64,000 bases of DNA from Acinetobacter sp. ANC 3929 (GTDB lineage Bacteria > Pseudomonadota > Gammaproteobacteria > Pseudomonadales > Moraxellaceae). The notes beneath the pieces were generated by a model. It was not told the origin of the DNA and did no database searches. It was given only the letters and a program-made list of their open reading frames with translations. This document shows positions 8,565-16,029 of the stretch, one piece after another. Position 1 is the first letter of the stretch. Each line of letters starts with the position of its first letter. The stretch spans positions 248,001 to 312,000 of the forward strand of contig NZ_KB850002.1 in the NCBI RefSeq assembly GCF_000369405.1, written 5' to 3'. Made by a program: the position numbers and the translations under genes.

Positions 8565-8612
8565 TCTTGTTAACATGCTAGCGGATAATATTTTGCTTAC
8601 ATGTTAACAAGA
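8565..8612. repeat. 13-bp inverted repeat flanking a -10-like element, upstream of the leu-cluster lipoprotein gene
   Basis: Arms TCTTGTTAACATG (8565-8577) and CATGTTAACAAGA (8600-8612) are perfect inverted copies separated by 22 bp. Each arm contains the palindrome TGTTAACA. Between the arms lies GGATAATATT, which contains GATAAT (8584-8589), close to a -10 hexamer. The layout could be paired operator half-sites around a promoter for the lipoprotein/leuB genes, or an RNA hairpin that separates leuD from downstream expression. There is no T-run directly after it, so it is not a standard terminator. Confidence 0.7.
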
Positions 8613-8633
8613 CATGAGGACTGGGCTTGAATA

Positions 8634-9212
8634 ATGAAAAGAAGACTCGCTCGCAGTATTTTACTGTGTCTAGGCGCTGCTACGACTCTAACTGCGTGTC
8701 AAAATGCACCGAATGTGGTTGATCAAGTTCGTATCGCACAAAACACGTTAGAAAGCAAAGCGGACAACGCAACTTTATATTGTTCAGGTGTTGAGAATTG
8801 TGAGTTTGAACGAATCGGTGATATTGCGGTCATTGATGCAAAGACACATCGGATCAGCCAACAGGCAATGCAACGTGGTATTGTTCGATTACATGGTTCG
8901 GTATTTAGCCGAAAGCAGCAGGTCTATTTAAGTATGCCTGCGAAGCAATATGAAGTCGTAATCCGTTTCTATCCAATTTCTCCAGATCGTGCGGAGACCT
9001 TTCATGTCATTCATGCATTTAAACCGCATGTGCGCTATACCTTTAAAATGTATCGAGACCGAACACGTCGTTCTTCAGGTAGTTTGTTGAATGTTTCTGT
9101 ACCTGATCCGTTGTGTGTAGATTTACAGCAAGAGCAACACACCATTCGCCGTTTCTGCCGTCCTTTTGATGTCAGTACAGGCCTAGGTGAATTTGTTGAG
9201 AAAAAGATTTAA
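8634..9212 (+). CDS. Putative lipoprotein inside the leu cluster
   Basis: A 192-residue predicted lipoprotein. Residues 1-21 form a signal peptide with lipobox LTAC and the lipidation site C22; no Asp follows at +2 (it is Gln), which favours the outer membrane. The rest has no domain I recognise. It has four further cysteines (CSGVENC near residue 50 and two near residues 163-178) that could form disulphides in the periplasm. Many PEGA- or DUF-type lipoproteins share the LSMPAKQYEVVIRFYPI style of beta sandwich, but I cannot place it. It lies between leuD and leuB on the same strand, 46 bp before leuB. A functional link to leucine synthesis is not evident. Confidence 0.7.
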   Translation: MKRRLARSILLCLGAATTLTACQNAPNVVDQVRIAQNTLESKADNATLYCSGVENCEFERIGDIAVIDAKTHRISQQAMQRGIVRLHGSVFSRKQQVYLSMPAKQYEVVIRFYPISPDRAETFHVIHAFKPHVRYTFKMYRDRTRRSSGSLLNVSVPDPLCVDLQQEQHTIRRFCRPFDVSTGLGEFVEKKI

Positions 9213-9258
9213 TCGGCTCGCAGTCTCAAAGCTGCGCATAGGGAAACTGGAAAAATAG

Positions 9259-10338
9259 ATGTCTAAACATATTTTAATTTTAGCGGGTGATGGCATTGGT
9301 CCTGAAATCGTGGCTGCTGCAGAAAAGGTTTTAACCAAGGTCAATGATAAATTTAATCTAGGTTTGACATGGGAACATGGTTTACTAGGTGGATCTGCGA
9401 TTGATGCACATGGTGAACCGTATCCAACCGTGACCAGTGAGCAGGCAAAAAAAGCAGATGCAATCTTATTAGGTGCCGTCGGTGGTCCAAAGTGGGATAC
9501 GATTGAACGTTCAATTCGTCCTGAACGTGGTTTATTAAAAATTCGTAGCGAATTAAATTTATTTGCCAATTTGCGTCCTGCAATTCTGTATCCGCAATTG
9601 GCAGACGCCTCAAGTTTGAAGCCAGAAATTGTTGCAGGCCTCGATATTTTGATTGTTCGTGAACTCACAGGTGGGATCTACTTTGGTCAGCCACGTGGTA
9701 TTCGTGAACTCGAAAATGGTGAAAAGCAAGGTTATAACACGGATGTGTATTCAGAAAGTGAAATCAAGCGTATTGCCAAAGTTGCTTTTGAGCTTGCAGG
9801 ATTACGTGGTGGAAAAGTATGTTCTGTCGATAAGGCGAACGTGCTTGAAGTGACTGAACTATGGAAGCAAACCGTCACTGACTTACAACAAGCTCAATAT
9901 TCAAATATTCAGTTATCGCATATGTATGTTGATAACGCAGCAATGCAACTGGTTCGTGCTCCAAAGCAATTTGACGTGATCGTAACAGGCAATTTGTTTG
10001 GCGACATCTTATCTGATGAAGCAGCCATGTTGACGGGTTCAATAGGTATGTTGCCTTCGGCGTCTTTAGACGAAAATGGCAAAGGAATGTATGAACCATG
10101 CCATGGCTCTGCACCTGATATCGCAGGACAGAACATTGCCAATCCATTGGCGACTGTACTTTCTGTCGCGATGATGTTGCGTTACACCTTTCGTGAAGAG
10201 GCTGCTGCAAAAGCGATTGAGGATGCAGTCGGTCAGGTCTTGGATCAAGGTCTACGTACAGCGGATATCATGTCTGAGGGCATGAGTAAGGTAGGTACAG
10301 ATGCGATGGGTGAGGCTGTCGTTGCAGCACTAAGCTAA
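9259..10338 (+). CDS. leuB: 3-isopropylmalate dehydrogenase
   Basis: A 359-residue NAD-dependent beta-decarboxylating dehydrogenase that oxidises 3-isopropylmalate to the precursor of 2-oxoisocaproate. Visible blocks: ILAGDGIGPEIV at the N-terminus, LGAVGGPKWD near 74, RPERGLLKIR near 93, the VRELTGGIYFGQPRG loop near 133, KANVLEVTELWK near 195, and NLFGDILSDEAAMLTGSIG near 239. All are intact and the length is typical. A terminator follows 12 bp after the stop, closing the leucine cluster. Confidence 0.96.
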   Translation: MSKHILILAGDGIGPEIVAAAEKVLTKVNDKFNLGLTWEHGLLGGSAIDAHGEPYPTVTSEQAKKADAILLGAVGGPKWDTIERSIRPERGLLKIRSELNLFANLRPAILYPQLADASSLKPEIVAGLDILIVRELTGGIYFGQPRGIRELENGEKQGYNTDVYSESEIKRIAKVAFELAGLRGGKVCSVDKANVLEVTELWKQTVTDLQQAQYSNIQLSHMYVDNAAMQLVRAPKQFDVIVTGNLFGDILSDEAAMLTGSIGMLPSASLDENGKGMYEPCHGSAPDIAGQNIANPLATVLSVAMMLRYTFREEAAAKAIEDAVGQVLDQGLRTADIMSEGMSKVGTDAMGEAVVAALS

Positions 10339-10352
10339 GTACTTAAATCAAT

Positions 10353-10380
10353 AAAAAACGCAGCATTGGCTGCGTTTTTT
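10353..10380. terminator. Bidirectional terminator between leuB and the convergent lipoprotein
   Basis: AAAACGCAGC-ATTG-GCTGCGTTTT hairpin (10355-10378) with T-runs on both strands, lying between two convergent stop codons. Confidence 0.85.
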
Positions 10381-10389
10381 ATTGGAGAG

Positions 10390-10800
10390 TTAGCAAGCTT
10401 TGCCTTCATAGCGAATTGAGCGCGCAATTTGTTGTTGATCAAGTTCAAAAATAATATGGCAATAGAAGTTCACATCATAGGACTGTTGGCTGGTCGAGAC
10501 AGAGCCTAAACGTACAGAGCCACTCATGGGTGAACTTGCATCGCCATAAGACTGTGCGATTGGAACTGGAATATTGATTGGGCGAAGCACGGTAAAAACT
10601 AAATTTTGATTGCTTTTTTGTGGTTGTTTTAGCGTTTGAAAGCCTAAAGTTCTCAGGTTAAGATTCTGCTGAATTTGATCGGCTGATTGACCAATATAAG
10701 GTTGTAAATAGTCTTGTAGTCGCACTGATTGCCATCCAGACGTTGCACATCCTTGTAATGCTAAAACAGATGCAAGTAGACATATTTTATAATTCATCAT
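10390..10800 (-). CDS. Small predicted lipoprotein
   Basis: A 136-residue protein with a signal peptide ending in lipobox LQGC (C18). The mature part includes LQDYLQPYIGQSADQIQQN, a pattern seen in small outer-membrane lipoproteins where a tyrosine/glycine helix precedes a beta domain, and a cysteine pair near the end (YCHIIFEL and KAC). I do not recognise a named family; homologues I would expect are Acinetobacter hypotheticals. AAGGA lies seven bases before the ATG at 10800; a second ATG follows at once. It is convergent with leuB and divergent from the LprI-like gene. Confidence 0.65.
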   Translation of the reverse strand: MMNYKICLLASVLALQGCATSGWQSVRLQDYLQPYIGQSADQIQQNLNLRTLGFQTLKQPQKSNQNLVFTVLRPINIPVPIAQSYGDASSPMSGSVRLGSVSTSQQSYDVNFYCHIIFELDQQQIARSIRYEGKAC

Positions 10801-10948
10801 CTTATTTTCCTTAATTTATCGTCCATAAATATAGTCTAATAATAGAAGATGAAGACAAAAATGTACAAACTTGTCTACTTTAGGGCAATGTTCAAGTTCA
10901 GCAAAATATGCTTAGATAGTGATGATAATTAAGCGATTTGGAAATTTC

Positions 10949-11320
10949 ATGCGCAGAATAATATTGAGCCTCATCTGTGGTGCGATGGCGACATTGAGCT
11001 ATGCAGATAATTGCGATAACGCTCGCAATACTTATGATGATATCTACTGTACCAATAAAATTTATGCCAGTGCTGATACCGATTTAAATAAAAACTACCA
11101 GCAACTAAGAAAACAATTGAATGAAACACAACAAAAAATTTTGAAGAAATCACAACTGGCTTGGATTCGCCACCGCGATGCAGAATGTACGGATGACGTG
11201 CAAAGCTCTGTCAATGTGCAGTGTCGATTAACGACCACGCAAGAACGCAATAACTGGCTGCAAGAACGTATACGCGAATGTCAGACAGTGGGCTGTAAAA
11301 CCACGCGTTTGAGTGAATAA
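10949..11320 (+). CDS. LprI/DUF1311-family secreted protein
   Basis: A 123-residue protein. Residues 1-20 (MRRIILSLICGAMATLSYA) are a signal peptide. The mature part has the DUF1311 pattern: CDNARNTYDDIYC, ALNKxYQQL-like spacing (DTDLNKNYQQLRKQL) and QLAWIRHRDAEC, with paired cysteines. DUF1311 proteins include LprI of mycobacteria, which inhibits lysozyme; that function is known for only a few members and is not proven here. The frame is open to an ATG at 10919, but the signal peptide begins properly at 10949, with GGA eight bases upstream. Confidence 0.75.
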   Translation: MRRIILSLICGAMATLSYADNCDNARNTYDDIYCTNKIYASADTDLNKNYQQLRKQLNETQQKILKKSQLAWIRHRDAECTDDVQSSVNVQCRLTTTQERNNWLQERIRECQTVGCKTTRLSE

Positions 11321-11337
11321 ACTCACGTGAACAGTAT

Positions 11338-11366
11338 AAAAAAAGCCACATGATGTGGCTTTTTTG
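11338..11366. terminator. Bidirectional terminator between LprI-like gene and infA
   Basis: AAAAAGCCACA-TGA-TGTGGCTTTTT hairpin with A- and T-runs on both sides, between convergent genes. Confidence 0.85.
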
Positions 11367-11382
11367 CATTCACTAATCTGAG

Positions 11383-11604
11383 TTAGCGCGCACGATAAGT
11401 GATACGACCCTTAGTTAAATCATAAGGTGTCATTTCAACTTTTACACTGTCACCTGTCAAAATACGGATATAGTGTTTACGCATTTTACCAGAAATGTGA
11501 GCAATAACTTCGTGACCGTTTTCTAAACGTACACGGAACATCGTATTAGGAAGCGTTTCGGTGACAACGCCTTCGAACTCAATGAGTTCCTCTTTATTGG
11601 CCAT
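11383..11604 (-). CDS. infA: Translation initiation factor IF-1
   Basis: A 73-residue single S1/OB-fold domain, near-identical in pattern to other bacterial IF-1 proteins: EGVVTETLPNTMFRVRLENG, VIAHISGKMRKHYIRIL and the C-terminal LTKGRITYRAR. IF-1 binds the ribosomal A site with IF-2 and IF-3 during initiation. In Acinetobacter it stands alone; here it is divergent from an AraC regulator across 229 bp. That divergent gap holds no gene I can support. Confidence 0.97.
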   Translation of the reverse strand: MANKEELIEFEGVVTETLPNTMFRVRLENGHEVIAHISGKMRKHYIRILTGDSVKVEMTPYDLTKGRITYRAR

Positions 11605-11833
11605 AGCCTACCTGAGATCAAATTGGGAAGGCGCAAATTATAGTCAATTTATTTAAAATTTACAAGATCAAGTCTGCGAGAGGCTGTCAGATATTAACCG
11701 AAAGGAACTGTCGGACAATTCGTGATTTTTTTTAACAAAATAAGCAGAATATTGTTGTCAGTTTGGTCAATCAACGTTAATCTAAAATCGTTGTTCATTG
11801 TCATAATAACGTATCTACAGGGAAGGGCACTGC

Positions 11834-12841
11834 GTGGGTCAGCTAACAGATGCATCAGTTGTATTGCGCTTTGGTTATCAGGCAATTCGTAAAGCCGGAT
11901 TACCGACTGAAGAGATTTTAACAAAGGCCGGCGTGGCATTAAATCAAATAGATACCAATGCCAGAACGCCGTTAAGTGCACAAAATGCATTTTGGATTGC
12001 TGCACAGGAAGTCAGTCATGATCCAGACATTGGGCTACATTTAGGCGAATATCTACCTCTGTATCGTGGCCAAGTCATTGAACACTTATTTATTAGCAGT
12101 GAGACTTTTGGTGAAGGACTGAAACGGGCTTTGGCCTATCAGCGCTTGATCAGTGATGCGTTCGATGCCAAGTTGGTTGTTGAGGATGGTCGTTGCTATT
12201 TGACCAATGCTGAGCAATTCTGGTCAGATAATTTAGTCAACCGCCATTTTTCTGAATGTGCGATGTCAGGCATTTTACGTTTCTTTAAGTTTATTACAGA
12301 AGGTCAATTTCAGCCGATTTACATTGATTTTAATTTCAGTGAGGGGGCGGCTGACGATGAATATTTTAGAGTGTATGGTTGCCCTGTAAGCTTAGGGCAA
12401 AAAGCAACACGGCTTTATTTTGATGTTGCTGTTTTGGATTATCCATTATGGCAAGCTGAACCTGAGTTACTTCAATTACATGAACAACTTGCGATTGAAA
12501 AATTACAAGAGCTGGCACGATATGATTTAGTCGGTGAAGTACGCCGTGCGATTGGTTCAACGTTAGAGAGTGGTGAAACAACCTTGGAAACGGTTGCTGC
12601 TCAGTTAAATATCACCCCTCGTCGCTTAAGAACACAGTTGAGCGAAGCCAATACCAGCTTCCAGCAAATTCTTTCTGATTATCGTTGTCGTTTGGCGAAA
12701 AAACTTTTGGCGAATACCAATGAAAGCGTAGAACGTATTGTGTATTTAACTGGTTTTTCTGAGCCAAGTACGTTTTATCGTGCCTTTAAGCGTTGGACCA
12801 ATGAAACACCAGTCGAATACCGCAAGCGAAAACAGCGTTAA
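11834..12841 (+). CDS. AraC-family transcriptional regulator (GTG start)
   Basis: A 335-residue regulator. The N-terminal two-thirds matches the arabinose-binding-like domain found in AraC proteins of the OruR/ArgR-like type (HDPDIGLHLGEYLPLYRGQV, then the FYPI-like IYIDFNF and YFRVYGCPV segments). The C-terminal 100 residues hold the two helix-turn-helix motifs (TTLETVAAQLNITPRRLRTQL and ERIVYLTGFSEPSTFYRAFKR). The start is GTG, supported by GGAAGGG at 11821-11827. The ligand and targets are unknown. It is convergent with truA across a shared terminator. Confidence 0.9.
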   Translation: MGQLTDASVVLRFGYQAIRKAGLPTEEILTKAGVALNQIDTNARTPLSAQNAFWIAAQEVSHDPDIGLHLGEYLPLYRGQVIEHLFISSETFGEGLKRALAYQRLISDAFDAKLVVEDGRCYLTNAEQFWSDNLVNRHFSECAMSGILRFFKFITEGQFQPIYIDFNFSEGAADDEYFRVYGCPVSLGQKATRLYFDVAVLDYPLWQAEPELLQLHEQLAIEKLQELARYDLVGEVRRAIGSTLESGETTLETVAAQLNITPRRLRTQLSEANTSFQQILSDYRCRLAKKLLANTNESVERIVYLTGFSEPSTFYRAFKRWTNETPVEYRKRKQR

Positions 12842-12853
12842 TTATTTCTACAG

Positions 12854-12884
12854 AAAAAGCCTTATCACATTGATAAGGCTTTTT
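12854..12884. terminator. Bidirectional terminator between AraC gene and truA
   Basis: Fourteen-base-pair perfect stem (AAAAAGCCTTATCA and its complement) with a three-base loop, T-run on each strand, between convergent genes. Confidence 0.88.
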
Positions 12885-12885
12885 G

Positions 12886-13683
12886 TTATTCAGGCAAATT
12901 CAACCAGTGTGGACCTAAAGGCAGCTGTGGTAAATCAAACTCATCGGGATAATAAGATTGAATAAAATATAAGCCATCTGGTGGAGCGGTAATGCCTGCA
13001 GCTGTGCGGTCTTCTGCGGCAAACATGGTATCGATATGATCAATCTCATATTGACCTTGCCCGATCTCAAGTAGACATCCCATGATATTACGGACCATAT
13101 GGTGCAAGAAGCCATCTGCTTGAATATCTAAGACTAGATAACGACCATGTGCAAATAAGTGACAGTGTTTTACATGGCGTACAGGTTGGTTGGACTGACA
13201 TGCTGCCGCACGGAAAGTCTCAAAATTATGTGTACCCTCGAATTTTGCAGCAGCGGCAATCATTTTTTGTATATCAAGTGTTTGATAAAGATGTGTCACC
13301 TGTTTATACAATAAGGCAGGGCGAGTCGGGGCGTTATACACTACATAGCGATAACGACGTGCCACAGCTTTAAAACGTGCATGGAAATTTTCATCCATGC
13401 GTTTAATCCACTGGATGGAAATATCTTTGGGAAGTTGGCTATTGGCACCGCGGATCCAGCCAAGTTCAGGACGGATTGCTTCGGTGTCGAAATGTGCCAC
13501 CATATTGGTTGCATGCACACCTGCATCCGTACGCCCAGCACCATGCAATACGATAGGTTCATCGGCAATCGTACTCAATACTTTTTCAATGGTTTCCTGA
13601 ACAGTGATCACGCCAGCCTGTTGGGTTTGCCAACCACGGTATTGAGTACCGCAAAATTCAATACCAATTGCATAACGCTGCAT
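12886..13683 (-). CDS. truA: tRNA pseudouridine(38-40) synthase
   Basis: A 265-residue TruA. The catalytic aspartate is D53 in GAGRTDAGVHA; the N-terminal IEFCGTQYRGWQTQ and the C-terminal DGFLHHMVRNIMGCLLEIG blocks are intact. It makes pseudouridine at positions 38-40 of the anticodon arm. It follows the asparaginase gene by 15 bp. The broader order asd, fimV, truA is the same as in Pseudomonas. Confidence 0.95.
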   Translation of the reverse strand: MQRYAIGIEFCGTQYRGWQTQQAGVITVQETIEKVLSTIADEPIVLHGAGRTDAGVHATNMVAHFDTEAIRPELGWIRGANSQLPKDISIQWIKRMDENFHARFKAVARRYRYVVYNAPTRPALLYKQVTHLYQTLDIQKMIAAAAKFEGTHNFETFRAAACQSNQPVRHVKHCHLFAHGRYLVLDIQADGFLHHMVRNIMGCLLEIGQGQYEIDHIDTMFAAEDRTAAGITAPPDGLYFIQSYYPDEFDLPQLPLGPHWLNLPE

Positions 13684-13698
13684 GTTCTAACCTCAAAA

Positions 13699-14667
13699 TT
13701 AGTGTTGATGCCAATGTTCGAACCATTGTTCGTGGGTCGGGTATTTTAAATACATTTGCAGGGCTTTTGCATATAAATCGGCATGGCTATGACAATCATT
13801 GACTAAAACCTTAGCAGATTGGATCCAAGAGCTGATGGCATAACGTTGATCGAGCTGACCAAAAGTCACTTGCGTGCTGATAATCGGCAGACATTGTTGC
13901 TCATATAAACGATCAAATAGTTCAATCACTTCGTCATTCACTGCAATATTACCCGTTCCGAAGCCTTGCAGAACTAAAAAGTTCGGAGGTACATTTAAGC
14001 TATTTTTTAATTGTAAAACCAGTTGCTCTTTGGCGATGGGTTGCAGCATCAGATTCAGTATGCTGAGTTGTGCTGCCCGTTCAAGATGTTCATTTTGAAC
14101 CACAAAACAGTCAGCAGTTGTTGGACAGCTTTGCTCAGCCTTGATGCCGACAAAGGCATCTAGTTCAGTGGTATGCACTTTTAAAGTAGTTTGGGCATGA
14201 AAGACTTGCTGATGAAAGGCAAGATAGACACCACTGGCTAAGGTTAAGACCTGTTCGAGGGCTAAATACAGGTTGCCAATGGCATCCGTAAATTCGCGGG
14301 TATCATTTCCTTCAACATTGAGTAAAGGGTATTGGCTGCCTGTAATAATGGCATGGCAAGAATGCCCTAAGAAACGTGCCAGGGTTGCAGCAGCATAACT
14401 GAGTGTGTCTGTACCATGAATAATGACGAAATGCTGAAAACCCTTTAATTGTAGTTGTTGAATTTGTTGTACCAGTGCAAGCCAGTCAGTTGCTGTGCAT
14501 GCACTACTATCTTTAATGCTTGGGGCTGCGAAACATTCGACTTGTAAATGCGGTGGAATGACCTTACTTAATAAAGGTAAAAATTGCTGTTCAGGCATTG
14601 GCATAAGTGGTTCACCAATACAACCAAACGTCCCACCCATATAAATTAAAGCGATTGTTTTCATCAT
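13699..14667 (-). CDS. Asparaginase (type I-like, cytoplasmic)
   Basis: A 322-residue asparaginase/glutaminase-family protein without a signal peptide. The first catalytic threonine is in YMGGTFGCIGEPLMP at the N-terminus and the second in HGTDTLSYAAATLA near residue 85, with a catalytic-site GSQYPL loop further on. It hydrolyses L-asparagine to aspartate and ammonia; side activity on glutamine cannot be judged. The start codon lies at the end of the T-run of the preceding terminator and has no good ribosome site, so its expression may depend on read-through or on an internal promoter. truA follows 15 bp downstream. Confidence 0.88.
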   Translation of the reverse strand: MMKTIALIYMGGTFGCIGEPLMPMPEQQFLPLLSKVIPPHLQVECFAAPSIKDSSACTATDWLALVQQIQQLQLKGFQHFVIIHGTDTLSYAAATLARFLGHSCHAIITGSQYPLLNVEGNDTREFTDAIGNLYLALEQVLTLASGVYLAFHQQVFHAQTTLKVHTTELDAFVGIKAEQSCPTTADCFVVQNEHLERAAQLSILNLMLQPIAKEQLVLQLKNSLNVPPNFLVLQGFGTGNIAVNDEVIELFDRLYEQQCLPIISTQVTFGQLDQRYAISSWIQSAKVLVNDCHSHADLYAKALQMYLKYPTHEQWFEHWHQH

Positions 14668-14692
14668 AAAAAAAGCAGTCTGAGAGACTGCT
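14668..14692 (-). terminator. Terminator between fimV-C gene and asparaginase
   Basis: On the minus strand AGCAGTCT-CTC-AGACTGCT followed by seven T residues. The T-run directly abuts the asparaginase start codon. Confidence 0.8.
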
Positions 14693-14711
14693 TATATTAG
14701 ACTGATCAAAT

Positions 14712-15968
14712 TCAGGAAGCTATTTTATTCAGTAAATTTTCTGAACGTTGTTGTTGCTCTGCATTAAATGACGGGTTGTTTTTTAACAATTCACGAGCAG
14801 AATCATAAGCACCCAGTTCAATATACTGCTCTGCAAGCTCTAAATTAAGCTGTGCTTCATCAAGTTGTTGAAGGTCTGGAAATGATTGTGCTAAAGGATC
14901 ATTGACTACAACATGAGGTGTCGTCGTAGCAGGGGCAGCAACCTCAATTTTGGGTTCAGCTACGGCAGCAGGTTCTGCAACTTCAAACGAAAACGCTGGG
15001 GTTTCAATTGACGGTTGAGGTTCTGTTTTAGCTAATGTCGGTTCAAAATTAAAATCTAAGCTTGGTGCAGTTTCTGCAATAGGCTCTTGTGATTTTGTTT
15101 GATTTGAGTCGACGTTTAAGTTTGAAAAATTAAAGTCGAGTTCAGGTGTTGTTTCTTCAGTTTTGGTTGCTTCAACTGGAGCAGCAGTATTTGGCTCTAA
15201 ATTAAAAGAAAATTCAAGTGGTTGCTGTTGCTTACTTTCAGGTGCTTCGACGGGAACCTGTACTGGTTCAACAGCTTCTTTTTGCTGAAAAGAAAAATCA
15301 AAGTCCAAAGGTTGAACTTCAGGTACAGGTTCAACAGGCTTTGCTTCTTCGGCAGGTGCTGCATATTCTGACTGTAAATCATCAAAAGACTGTGCTGTTG
15401 GCGTTTGAACTAAAGCATCGAAATGGGCCGTATTGTTTTGCGTATTCGATTCAGCTGGCGTGTGGGTTTGATGAAAACCATGAATCGCTGAGTTAAATTC
15501 AATCGAGTCAGGTTGTTTATTCTGTTCGTATTCACGACGTTTTGCTTCAGCTGCTTGTGCAATATCTTCAAGTTTTAAGGCATGGATATGTTTGATCAAT
15601 TGATCAATCGCTAAATCATCTTTTTGCTTCAAATGAAGATCAAGTAAAAAGAGATAAAGTTCATGTTGAGAGTTATCTTGCTTTAAGGCTTGATTGATTT
15701 GAGCTTCAGCGGATTGTAAATTTCCAGTTTGAATTTGTTGCTCAAGCTTTTGACGCAAACTTTCAGAAATAGCAGTTGTCGCTGGTGGGGCATATTCTTG
15801 TTCTTCTCGGACCAGTGTGGTACGCGAAGCCGATCTTGTCGCTGCTTTTTTTGTCGTTTTACTTGCACCTTTTTTAGGCGCAGTATTGGCTTGATTGCTT
15901 TCACGTTTTTTTAAAACGATAGCTACAATCAGTACAATGACGAGCAGTACAATGATTATAGTTGACAT
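14712..15968 (-). CDS. FimV/HubP C-terminal half: membrane anchor plus acidic tail and FimV C-terminal domain
   Basis: A 418-residue protein. Residues 3-19 are one transmembrane helix, followed by a basic stretch (KKRESNQ, KKGASKTTKKAATR), a TPR-like helical pair near 75-145 (QTGNLQSAEAQINQALKQ), a long low-complexity acidic region rich in Pro, Glu and FxF repeats, and at the C-terminus LNLELAEQYIELGAYDSARELL, the conserved FimV C-terminal domain. In Pseudomonas this is the cytoplasmic part of FimV, which marks the cell pole for type IV pilus and twitching control. Here it is a separate gene with its own GGGG ribosome site, 61 bp after the N-terminal half and in another frame. Confidence 0.8.
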   Translation of the reverse strand: MSTIIIVLLVIVLIVAIVLKKRESNQANTAPKKGASKTTKKAATRSASRTTLVREEQEYAPPATTAISESLRQKLEQQIQTGNLQSAEAQINQALKQDNSQHELYLFLLDLHLKQKDDLAIDQLIKHIHALKLEDIAQAAEAKRREYEQNKQPDSIEFNSAIHGFHQTHTPAESNTQNNTAHFDALVQTPTAQSFDDLQSEYAAPAEEAKPVEPVPEVQPLDFDFSFQQKEAVEPVQVPVEAPESKQQQPLEFSFNLEPNTAAPVEATKTEETTPELDFNFSNLNVDSNQTKSQEPIAETAPSLDFNFEPTLAKTEPQPSIETPAFSFEVAEPAAVAEPKIEVAAPATTTPHVVVNDPLAQSFPDLQQLDEAQLNLELAEQYIELGAYDSARELLKNNPSFNAEQQQRSENLLNKIAS

Positions 15969-16029
15969 GATCTATACCCCTTAAAGATAGAGCCGCTTTT
16001 ATGCAAATTTATGAGAATATTCTCGCAAC

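Noticed and set aside
15969..16029. Frameshift that splits fimV
   Set aside because: The second half has its own start, ribosome site and membrane helix in a different frame, and both products are whole. A split gene is more likely.
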